DNA of 61,980 bases from RUG563 sp024681215 (GTDB lineage Bacteria > Bacillota > Clostridia > Christensenellales > Aristaeellaceae), in the NCBI GenBank assembly GCA_024681215.1, contig JAILBG010000052.1:1-61980 (forward strand), read 5' to 3'. The notes below the pieces were generated by a model. The model did no database searches. It saw only the letters and a program-made list of their open reading frames with translations, and had not been told where the DNA came from. Shown here in pieces: positions 55,413 through 61,980 of this stretch; position 1 is the stretch's first letter, and every line of letters begins with the position of its first letter. A program made the translations under genes and the position numbers.

Positions 55413-55898
55413 ATGATGTACGGGAAAACCAGGCCCCGGGTGTCCATGCAGCGGGGCGATCTGAAACTGCAGCGCAACGTATTGATCCTCGTTTGCATCG
55501 TCCTGGTGATCGCGGTGGCCGCGCTGACGTACGTCGTCGTCCGGAATTCCGTTTACCGCAGGAACGCCCAGCTGCAGTTCCATCAGCGCATGATCAGCTC
55601 CGCCGCCACCGCGGTGGACGAGGTGAACCGCCTGAACGGCTCCACCACGTCCTCCACCGCGGCGCAGCTTGCCCGGGTGCGCCAGCAGGTGTATTACATG
55701 GAGCAGCTCAATCAAATCAGCATCGCCCTGTCCGGGGAGGGCAGCCGCCTCGTGCCCGCGGAGCAGTTCGAGGCGCTGGATAAGGATCTGGACGAATTCG
55801 AGGCCCTGGCCCAGCGATCCACCATTTCCACCCTGGATACCCGCGCCAGTCTGCTGGAGCATCTGGCAGCAGTGCAATCCGTGCTGGAGCAGCGCTGA
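55413..55898 (+). CDS. Unrecognised single-pass membrane protein
   Basis: Protein of 161 residues that I do not recognise. It has a basic cytoplasmic N terminus (about 1–22), one membrane helix (about 23–44, VLILVCIVLVIAVAALTYVV), then about 115 charged residues with heptad-like spacing that could form an outer coiled coil. There is no Cys outside the membrane region and no catalytic motif. It has its own strong promoter and terminator, and is divergent from the Gld-type operon with which it shares a dyad, so a joint envelope role is possible. Start is ATG 55413 or ATG 55416. Confidence 0.7.
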   Translation: MMYGKTRPRVSMQRGDLKLQRNVLILVCIVLVIAVAALTYVVVRNSVYRRNAQLQFHQRMISSAATAVDEVNRLNGSTTSSTAAQLARVRQQVYYMEQLNQISIALSGEGSRLVPAEQFEALDKDLDEFEALAQRSTISTLDTRASLLEHLAAVQSVLEQR

Positions 55899-55921
55899 AA
55901 AAAAAACAAACCGACACGCAG

Positions 55922-55960
55922 AAAGCGGAGAGGATCTCTCGGATCCCCTCCGCCTTTTTT
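55922..55960 (+). terminator. Intrinsic terminator of the single-pass membrane protein gene
   Basis: GCGGAG…GGATC pairs with GATCC…CTCCGC and is followed by six T. It overlaps the end of the convergent DUF3343 gene. Confidence 0.85.
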
Positions 55961-56231
55961 ATAATCTGGATACAACCGGTCTTTCCCATCCGCTGCGGTC
56001 CACCCGGTAAAACCCGATCAGGTTCCCGGGGCGGCTGCGCTGATACGCGTCCAAAACCGCCTGGGCGTCCCGCAGGTCGAACCGCACCGAAAGCCCGCAG
56101 CCGACGCTTACGTCCCGGGGGGTGGAAACCACCTGGCTGGCGATGCCCGCCCGGCGCAGCGCCGCGTCGAAGCGCATCACCTGCTGGCGGCTGCGGAAGG
56201 CGGCGATGCCGAATGTTTCATGGCTGGTCAT
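55959..56231 (-). CDS. DUF3343 putative Se/S carrier-like protein
   Basis: Protein of 90 residues. GIAAFRSRQQVMRFDAALRRAG and a single Cys in SVGCGLSVRF match DUF3343, a small family proposed to carry sulfur or selenium on its conserved Cys. The ATG at 56231 follows a GAGGAGGAGGGG site; a much longer open frame upstream is antisense to the desulfurase-like gene. It is divergent from that gene, with 81 bases between. Confidence 0.8.
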   Translation of the reverse strand: MTSHETFGIAAFRSRQQVMRFDAALRRAGIASQVVSTPRDVSVGCGLSVRFDLRDAQAVLDAYQRSRPGNLIGFYRVDRSGWERPVVSRL

Positions 56232-56246
56232 GCTTTTCCCCTCCTC

Positions 56247-56263
56247 CTCATACAGTGTATGAG
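56247..56263. promoter_or_regulatory. 17-bp perfect palindrome between DUF3343 and desulfurase-like genes
   Basis: CTCATACA-G-TGTATGAG, perfect over 8-bp arms, lies 16 bases upstream of the DUF3343 start and 50 bases upstream of the aminotransferase start. It is a likely operator for one or both genes. Confidence 0.55.
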
Positions 56264-56312
56264 CGGGAACGGCCGCGGGTGCCTTTCCGCGCCGACGAAG
56301 GAGGAGCAGCCC

Positions 56313-57452
56313 ATGATCTATCTGGACAACGCGGCCACCACCTGGCCCAAGCCCCCGGAGGTGATCCGGGCGGTCAGCGGCGTGATGGAAAAAATCGGCG
56401 GCAACCCGGGCCGGGCGGGCCACCGCTTCGCCCTTTCCGGCGGGCGCATCCTGGAAAACTGCCGGGAACAGGCGGCGCGGCTGGCCGGCGTTTCCGCCCC
56501 GGAGCAGGTGATTTTCTGCCTCAACTGTACCGACGCCCTGAACGCCGCCATCCGGGGCACCCTGCACGAGGGGGACGAGGTGCTGGTTTCCCATGCGGAG
56601 CACAACGCGGTGATGCGTCCCCTGATGGGCTATCACGACGCCGGGAAGATCACGGTGCGCATCCTGCCCCCGGAGCAGGACGGGCTGCTGTCCCCCGATA
56701 CGGTGCTCTCCGCCATCGGGCCGAAAACGGCCCTGATGGTCCTCAGCCATGCCAGCAACGTCACCGGCATCCTCCAGCCGGCCCGGGCCATCGCCGACGC
56801 CTGCCGCAGCCGGGGCATCCCGCTGCTGCTGGACGCCGCCCAGACCGCCGGCACCGAGGATCTTGCCGCCGTCGGGGCGGACATGATCGCCATGCCGGGG
56901 CACAAGGGGCTGCTGGGTCCCATGGGCACGGGGCTGCTGTGCCTGGGAAGGGGCATGCTGCCCCGTCCCTTCCGGGAAGGCGGCACGGGATCGGCCTCCG
57001 AAAGCATGCGCCAGCCCGATATGCTCCCCGACCGGCTGGAAAGCGGCACCGCGAACCTGCCGGGCATCGCGGGGCTGTGCCAGGGGATCAAATTCGTGCT
57101 GCGCCACCGCACCGCCATGGCGGATTACGAACGGGCGCTGCGCCGGCGGCTGTGGGAGGGGCTTCAAAACATCCCCGGCGTCACGGTGCTGGGCGGGGAT
57201 GAAAGCGTGCCCCACGCCGGGGTGCTCAGCTTCAACATCCGGGATCTGGACAGCGGCCGCGTGGCGGACGAATTGGACAGAAGCGGCATCGCCGTCCGGG
57301 GCGGGCTGCACTGCGCCCCCTCCGTCCACGCCTGGCTGGGCACCACCCAGACCGGCGCGGTCCGGGCCAGCCTGGGGCCCTACAATACGGAAGCCGACGT
57401 GGACGCCCTGCTGTCCGCCGCGGAAAAAAATCGCGCGGGGCTGACCGCATAA
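56313..57452 (+). CDS. Cysteine desulfurase-family PLP enzyme (TIGR01977-like)
   Basis: Protein of 379 residues, class V aminotransferase fold. IYLDNAATTWPKP opens the protein; H97 stacks on PLP, D174 in LLLDAAQTAG, and K198 in MPGHKGLLGPMGTG forms the Schiff base. The catalytic Cys is C334 in GGLHCAPSVHAWLGT. The short C-terminal loop and these motifs resemble the EF2568-type family (TIGR01977) often found with DUF3343 and selenium-related genes rather than IscS/SufS. ATG at 56313 with AAGGAGGAG. The substrate could be cysteine or selenocysteine. Confidence 0.87.
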   Translation: MIYLDNAATTWPKPPEVIRAVSGVMEKIGGNPGRAGHRFALSGGRILENCREQAARLAGVSAPEQVIFCLNCTDALNAAIRGTLHEGDEVLVSHAEHNAVMRPLMGYHDAGKITVRILPPEQDGLLSPDTVLSAIGPKTALMVLSHASNVTGILQPARAIADACRSRGIPLLLDAAQTAGTEDLAAVGADMIAMPGHKGLLGPMGTGLLCLGRGMLPRPFREGGTGSASESMRQPDMLPDRLESGTANLPGIAGLCQGIKFVLRHRTAMADYERALRRRLWEGLQNIPGVTVLGGDESVPHAGVLSFNIRDLDSGRVADELDRSGIAVRGGLHCAPSVHAWLGTTQTGAVRASLGPYNTEADVDALLSAAEKNRAGLTA

Positions 57453-57506
57453 GCGCCCTCCCCGCCGGGCATACTGATGCCATCAGCCAGGAGGGAGGCC
57501 ACGCCT

Positions 57507-58052
57507 ATGCCAGCAGCGGAAAACCGGCTCTGGGACGCTTTCGCGGCGGAGTGCGCCGCGTACATGAAATATACCTTCTACGCCCAGGCGGCGCGGAAGG
57601 AAGGCTTTCAGCAGATCGCGGACATCTTTGAGGAAACCGCCAAGAACGAACAGGCCCACGCCCGGCTGTGGCTCACCGCCCTGGGCCAGCTTCCCGACGG
57701 CACCCAGCCGGGCGATACCGAAAAATGCCTCCGCGCCGCCATCCAGGGAGAGCGCGCCGAATGGACGGAGCAGTATCCCGAATGCGCCCGGGAGGCAAGC
57801 GAAGCCGGCGACGCCGCGCTGCAGCGTCAGTTCGAGGGCGTGGGGGCTGTGGAGGCCTCCCACGAGCAGCGGTTCCAGACCCTGCTGGACCGGCTGCTCA
57901 CCGGCACCGTGTTCGCCCGGCGGGAAGGGGACGTGCCCGTGTGGCGCTGCCGGTTCTGCGGCCATCTGCACACCGGCATGGAGGCTCCTTCCCCCTGCCC
58001 CGTGTGCCGGTATCCCCAGACTTATTTTGAAATCAACGCCGTCAATTACTGA
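57507..58052 (+). CDS. Rubrerythrin
   Basis: Protein of 181 residues: a four-helix diiron domain (E15, E48 and H51, E82 region, E116 and H119) followed by a rubredoxin-like Fe(Cys)4 domain (C148, C151, C164, C167). It reduces hydrogen peroxide in anaerobes. ATG at 57507 follows GGAGGGAGG; the frame is open 10 codons further up without a site. It follows the desulfurase-like gene by 54 bases and may share its transcript. Confidence 0.92.
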   Translation: MPAAENRLWDAFAAECAAYMKYTFYAQAARKEGFQQIADIFEETAKNEQAHARLWLTALGQLPDGTQPGDTEKCLRAAIQGERAEWTEQYPECAREASEAGDAALQRQFEGVGAVEASHEQRFQTLLDRLLTGTVFARREGDVPVWRCRFCGHLHTGMEAPSPCPVCRYPQTYFEINAVNY

Positions 58053-58088
58053 CGCCGGGTCCGGAAAGTATTTCAAAACTTTTACGTT

Positions 58089-58133
58089 TCTGTGTCGGTT
58101 TTTATTGCATTCCGACACAGATTTTGTTATACT
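58089..58133 (+). promoter_or_regulatory. Promoter with overlapping inverted repeat, moxR operon
   Basis: TTGCAT (58105–58110), a 17-base spacer and TATACT (58128–58133). A perfect 10-bp inverted repeat TCTGTGTCGG/CCGACACAGA (58089–58121) covers the -35 and spacer. It could be an operator, or the rubrerythrin terminator (ATTTTGTT follows), or both. Confidence 0.6.
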
Positions 58134-58204
58134 GTTCTTTGGCCGGGACAAGCCTTCCGGCCCGACAAAAGATTTTTCTGTTCCATGAAAGGAGCGTACG
58201 CCTT

Positions 58205-59164
58205 ATGCAGTCCACCCCCGCCCAGCCCAGGCCGCTGGTTTATTCCCTGCAGCAGAACATCCGGCAAGTGATCGTCGGCAAGGACGAGGCCATCGAGCTC
58301 ATGCTCATCGCCCTGATCTGCCGGGGCCACGTGCTGATCGAGGACGTGCCGGGGGTGGGCAAGACCACCATGGCCGCCGCCCTGGCCAAATCCCTGCAGT
58401 GCTCCTTCAAGCGCATCCAGTTCACCCCGGACGTGACGCCCTCGGACGTGACGGGCTTCACCATGGTGAACATCCAGACCGGGGAAATGGAATTCAAGCC
58501 CGGCGCGGTGATGAGCCAGATCGTGCTGGCGGACGAGATCAACCGCACCTCCCCCAAGACCCAGTCCTCCCTTCTGGAAGTGATGGAGGAAGGGCAGGTG
58601 ACCGTGGACGGCGTCACCCATACGCTGCCCCGGCCCTTCATGGTGCTGGCCACCCAGAACCCGGTGGATTTCGTGGGCACCTATCCCCTGCCCGAAGCGC
58701 AGATGGACCGGTTCTTCCTGCGCATTTCCGTGGGATATCCCACGGTGGAAGAAGAGATCGACGTGCTGGAGCGCTATTCCGGCCAGACCACCCCCATCCA
58801 GGCCCTCCAGCCCGTGTGCGGCGCCCAGGAGATCATCGCCATGCAGGAGCAGCTGGGCACGGTGTACGCCAGCCGGGAGGCCCGCAGCTACGTGGCCACC
58901 ATCGCGGCCCAAACCCGGGATCATGCCGCGCTGCAGCTGGGCGCGTCCCCCCGGGGCTCCATCGCCCTGCTGCGGGCGGCCCAGGCCTGCGCCCTGCTGT
59001 CCGGGCGGGATTACGTGCTGCCCGACGACATCCGCCGCATGGCCCTGCCGGTACTGTCCCACCGGCTGATCCTCACCCCGGAAGCCCGCATGAAGGGCGT
59101 ATCGGCCCAGCAGGTTTTGTCCCAGCTGATCGAAACCGTGCCGGTGCCCGCCGGCCGGGCATGA
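58205..59164 (+). CDS. MoxR-family AAA ATPase
   Basis: Protein of 319 residues with Walker A in EDVPGVGKTTMA, Walker B VLADEINRTSPK, sensor 1 ATQNPVD and a lid domain. MoxR ATPases act as chaperones for partner proteins, usually the DUF58 and transglutaminase or von Willebrand proteins encoded beside them. ATG at 58205 is preceded by AAAGGAG; upstream frame crosses the promoter. It overlaps the DUF58 gene by 4 bases. Confidence 0.94.
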   Translation: MQSTPAQPRPLVYSLQQNIRQVIVGKDEAIELMLIALICRGHVLIEDVPGVGKTTMAAALAKSLQCSFKRIQFTPDVTPSDVTGFTMVNIQTGEMEFKPGAVMSQIVLADEINRTSPKTQSSLLEVMEEGQVTVDGVTHTLPRPFMVLATQNPVDFVGTYPLPEAQMDRFFLRISVGYPTVEEEIDVLERYSGQTTPIQALQPVCGAQEIIAMQEQLGTVYASREARSYVATIAAQTRDHAALQLGASPRGSIALLRAAQACALLSGRDYVLPDDIRRMALPVLSHRLILTPEARMKGVSAQQVLSQLIETVPVPAGRA

Positions 59165-60312
59165 CGGCCCGGGGCGCGGCGGTGCTCGCCGCCCTGGCGA
59201 CCAGCGCGGTGTGCGCGCTGTCGCTGGGCAATCTATTGTATCTGTATATCGCGCTGCTGCTGGGGCTGATGCTGCTTTACGGCCTGATCAGCTGCCTGTG
59301 GGCCCGGCGCACCGCCGAATGCCGCCAGTTTTTGAGCGCGTCCTCCGTCCCCCGGGGCGGCAGCGCCATGCTGACCGCCCAGGTCTATCACGCCTGCCCG
59401 CTGCCGGTGGCGGCCCTGCGGGGGGAATACCTGTGGGGAGACCAGGCGGAGGAATGCGAATTTTCCGCCGCACCCTTCAGGCCGGTCAGCCGCCGGGTGA
59501 ACCTGAGCGCCCGGCACGTGGGCTGCTTCGACGCAGGGATGCGCGTCCTGTGGGTGCGGGATCTGTTCGGCCTGTTCCGCATGAAAAAAACGCCGGCCCC
59601 CGGGGAGGCGGTGCTCACCGTGCTGCCCCGGCCTTTTGATATCGAAAAACCGCGCTTCACCCTGGGCGACGACGGCAGCGCCGCCCTGGGCCGCACCCAG
59701 GAGGATTACAACGCGCCGGAGGACGTGCGCGCTTATCGCCCCGGGGACGCCATGAAGCGCATCCACTGGAAGCTGAGCTCCCGGAAACGGGAGCTGCTGG
59801 TGCGCCGGTTCGAGACCCCCGCCCCGCCGGATACCCTGATCCTCCTGGACTGCGATACGCCCCGGGGCGGTGAAGGGGTGCCCGAGGGCAAGGAAAGCCT
59901 AAGGGACGCCCTGTGCGAAACCGCGGTGGCCGTGGCCCGGATGCAGATGGCGGACGGCAGTCCCGTCCGGCTGCCTATTTACGGCGCCCGGGCCAACGAA
60001 TTCGCCTCCGATCAGGCCGAAGGCCTGACGCTGCTGCAGGAAATGCTGGCTGCCCAGCCCTTCGGGGGCGGGGAGGATTTCGCCCGGGTGCTGAACCTGG
60101 AACTGCGCCGCATGCGGCGCACCGGCGCCGCCGTGATCATCACCACCCGCCTGGATGCCCAGATCGTGGAGGGAGTCAGCCACATCCGCCGCATGGGCCC
60201 CAGCGCCCGGCTGTATCTGGTCACTTATACCCCGGACGATCCCGCCTGCCAGCCCTACGTATCCCGGCTGCAGCATCATCTGGTGGAGGTTTGCTATGTC
60301 ACGCCCGCGTGA
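59161..60312 (+). CDS. DUF58 domain protein
   Basis: Protein of 383 residues with two N-terminal membrane helices (about 5–45) and a cytoplasmic region carrying the DUF58 motif DVRAYRPGDAMKRIHWKLSS (about 185–205), followed by a von Willebrand-like fold. It is the standard partner of MoxR. The ATG at 59161 forms ATGA with the moxR stop; the longer frame to 58399 is a shadow of moxR. Confidence 0.92.
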   Translation: MTARGAAVLAALATSAVCALSLGNLLYLYIALLLGLMLLYGLISCLWARRTAECRQFLSASSVPRGGSAMLTAQVYHACPLPVAALRGEYLWGDQAEECEFSAAPFRPVSRRVNLSARHVGCFDAGMRVLWVRDLFGLFRMKKTPAPGEAVLTVLPRPFDIEKPRFTLGDDGSAALGRTQEDYNAPEDVRAYRPGDAMKRIHWKLSSRKRELLVRRFETPAPPDTLILLDCDTPRGGEGVPEGKESLRDALCETAVAVARMQMADGSPVRLPIYGARANEFASDQAEGLTLLQEMLAAQPFGGGEDFARVLNLELRRMRRTGAAVIITTRLDAQIVEGVSHIRRMGPSARLYLVTYTPDDPACQPYVSRLQHHLVEVCYVTPA

Positions 60313-61980
60313 ATGGGATTGGAAAGAATCCGTCACGGTTTATCTGACGGCCCTGCTGCTGGCCGTGGGGATGAGCCTGCCTTTTTACAAGGCCCTCCTC
60401 CCCCAGCAGGCCGCCTGGCCGTCCCTGGCCTGGTGCGCACTTTTTTGCCTGATCTTCCATATTTTTTTCTCGCTGCGCTTCCGTTTCAAATGGCTCCTCG
60501 GCGTATCAGCGCTCGCCGTGCCCCTGGTCTGGCTGGCGGTGGACGGCGGCCCGCTGTATCCCGTGATCCAGGGGGTCAAGGCGGCGTCCCTGTCCTTTTC
60601 CACGGTGCCGGAGGCCGCCGCGCCCTATGCGTCCCAGCTGCGCTGGGCCCTGTGCCTGCTGTTCTCCCTGCTGGCCGCCGCCCTGGCCTGGGATAGGACG
60701 CTGCCCCTGGCCCTGTTCTCCGTCATCGCGGTGATCGTGCTCTCCTTCGTGCTGGGCGCCCGGGCGCAGCTGCTGCTCTATATCCTGCCCGCCGCCGCGG
60801 GGCTGCTACTGCTCCTGGCGGGAAATGAAGGCAAGCGTCCCGTGGCGGTGATCGCGGCCTGCGCCCTGGCGGGCGGCGCGTTCCTGCTGCTGCCTCCCGC
60901 GCCCCGGACCGTGCAGCCCCTGGAAAAGGCCGCCACGGACCTTAGGCAGTTCGTGGAGGATTATTTGCTGTTCAACGAGTTCCGCAGCACCTTTTCCCTG
61001 ACCACCGAAGGCTACCAGCCCCTGGAAAACCGCCTGGGCGGCAAGGCCCAGCCCTCCCACCGGGAGGTGATGGAGGTGACGGTGGACCGCGCCGTGCTGC
61101 TGCGGGGCCGGGCGTATGACGATTACTCCGGCCTCAACTGGTACGATACCCTGGCGTCCCGGCGCTTCCTGTACGTCTCCCCCCGGTTCACCACCCAGCG
61201 GGACGAGCTGTTTGATCTGGTCCGGCCCCTGGCCGGCGATCTGCCCCAGGCGGCGTCCCTGTCCATCCGGATGCTGGGGGACGGCACCACCACCCTGTTC
61301 ACCCCCTGCCGCACCCTGAGCATGCAGATGGGGAGCGACCGGATGGTGCTGTATTACAACCTGGCTTCCGAGCGCTTCATCACCCGCAACCTGACCCTGG
61401 AGGACCGCTATTCCCTCACTTACCTGCCCTTTGCCCCGGGCCTGCCCGAGACCGGCGCCGCGGTAGAGGCCTGCGCGGACAGGAACGACCCCCACTACGA
61501 CCAGATCGCCGGGCAGTACCTGGAGATCCCCCGCCATATCCAGCAGGAGATCTACGATATCGCCGCCAAGGCCACCGAAAACGCCCGGACACCCTATGAA
61601 AAAGCCCTGGCCATCCAGCGCTATCTGCAGACGAATTACCGGTATAATCTGAACGTGGCCTCGCCCCCGGAGGGGGTGGATTTCGCCGCGTGGTTCCTCA
61701 TCGGGGAAAAGGAAGGCTATTGCACCTATTTCGCCACCGCCATGACGCTGCTGTGCCGCATTTCCGGCATCCCCGCCCGGTACGTGACGGGCTATCTGGC
61801 CGTGCCGGACGAAAGCGGGAAAGCGGTGGTCACGGGAGAAAACGCCCACGCCTGGACGGAAATCTACCTGAACGGCTTCGGCTGGCTGGATTTCGACGCC
61901 ACCCCCCGGGGCGACAACCGCCCGGGCAGCGACAGCGGCGAGGACGCGCCGGACCGGCAGCCCTCTCCGCCGCCGTCCCC
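60296..61980 (+). CDS. Transglutaminase-like membrane protein (TgpA/DUF3488-type), 3' end outside window
   Basis: A frame from ATG 60296 runs without a stop to the window end (561 codons and 2 bases), so the gene is partial. Residues 1–190 hold six or so membrane segments; an extracellular region follows, and a transglutaminase core lies near the end: GYCTYFATAMTLLCR (Cys), ENAHAWTEIYL (His) and GWLDFDATP (Asp). The last visible residues are a Pro/Ser-rich linker, after which TgpA-type proteins have another membrane helix. It overlaps the DUF58 gene by 17 bases and completes the MoxR–DUF58–transglutaminase operon. Any extracellular cross-linking or protease activity is inferred from the family. 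Confidence 0.9.
   Translation, partial: MSRPREWDWKESVTVYLTALLLAVGMSLPFYKALLPQQAAWPSLAWCALFCLIFHIFFSLRFRFKWLLGVSALAVPLVWLAVDGGPLYPVIQGVKAASLSFSTVPEAAAPYASQLRWALCLLFSLLAAALAWDRTLPLALFSVIAVIVLSFVLGARAQLLLYILPAAAGLLLLLAGNEGKRPVAVIAACALAGGAFLLLPPAPRTVQPLEKAATDLRQFVEDYLLFNEFRSTFSLTTEGYQPLENRLGGKAQPSHREVMEVTVDRAVLLRGRAYDDYSGLNWYDTLASRRFLYVSPRFTTQRDELFDLVRPLAGDLPQAASLSIRMLGDGTTTLFTPCRTLSMQMGSDRMVLYYNLASERFITRNLTLEDRYSLTYLPFAPGLPETGAAVEACADRNDPHYDQIAGQYLEIPRHIQQEIYDIAAKATENARTPYEKALAIQRYLQTNYRYNLNVASPPEGVDFAAWFLIGEKEGYCTYFATAMTLLCRISGIPARYVTGYLAVPDESGKAVVTGENAHAWTEIYLNGFGWLDFDATPRGDNRPGSDSGEDAPDRQPSPPPS

Overview
The window is about 62 kb of GC-rich, densely coded DNA, most likely the chromosome of an anaerobic gut-type Clostridia (Firmicutes/Bacillota). 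The support is indirect: strong AGGAGG-type ribosome binding sites, many ATGA-coupled genes, a fused IspH–ribosomal protein S1 gene (an arrangement known from Clostridia), an energy-coupling-factor (ECF) transporter module, M42 aminopeptidases, rubrerythrin and a DUF3343/cysteine-desulfurase-like pair. No rRNA, tRNA, CRISPR array, transposase, integrase or prophage gene was recognised. The species cannot be named from the sequence.

Layout. 1–7.3 kb: rpoB (5' end outside the window) and rpoC, closed by a hairpin. 7.3–13.8 kb: small housekeeping and envelope genes (gluzincin-like peptidase, isoprenylcysteine-methyltransferase-like membrane protein, prohibitin-like SPFH protein, alpha/beta hydrolase, YitT-family protein, exported VanX-type dipeptidase, exported PIG-L deacetylase). 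13.8–17.9 kb, minus strand: ispH–rpsA fusion, a small membrane protein and the CCA-adding enzyme. 17.9–22.6 kb, plus strand: a compact operon with a Cys-cluster protein, an orphan DNA methyltransferase, an exported barnase-like RNase carrying a peptidoglycan-binding domain, its barstar inhibitor, and an ABC exporter. 22.6–28.9 kb, minus strand: 5-formyl-THF cyclo-ligase with three tandem M42 aminopeptidases, then ecfA1-ecfA2-ecfT. 29–30.1 kb: yajC and mntP. 30.1–30.44 kb: a gene-free block of nested perfect palindromes. 30.4–34.7 kb, minus strand: a PAS/GGDEF/EAL protein and a degenerate GH3 lipoprotein. 34.8–40.7 kb, plus strand: pepC, VOC protein, MATE pump, GH13 alpha-glucosidase and a stand-alone Card1-like (CARF plus PD-(D/E)xK, DUF1887) nuclease. 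40.8–46.7 kb, minus strand: an XRE–cupin regulator, potABCD polyamine transporter and a secreted phosphodiester glycosidase, driven by one promoter with two identical-architecture operators. 46.8–50.6 kb: a five-SH3 secreted protein, galM and a VanY-like carboxypeptidase. 50.6–55.2 kb: a GldA/GldF/GldG-type ABC system with a DUF4340 protein. 55.2–62 kb: a single-pass membrane protein, the DUF3343/cysteine-desulfurase-like pair, rubrerythrin, and a MoxR–DUF58–transglutaminase operon whose last gene runs off the window end.

How the parts fit. Much of the accessory content faces the cell envelope: PG-binding, SH3, M15 peptidase, PIG-L, GH3-like and NAGPA proteins. Two loci stand out as defence- or conflict-like: the methyltransferase–secreted RNase–barstar operon, and the lone Card1-like nuclease that shares an operon with sugar and peptide enzymes rather than with type III CRISPR genes. 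Several starts were moved from the longest open frame on ribosome-binding-site evidence, and each case is noted in its entry. Functional calls are from residue patterns recognised by eye; no database search was possible.
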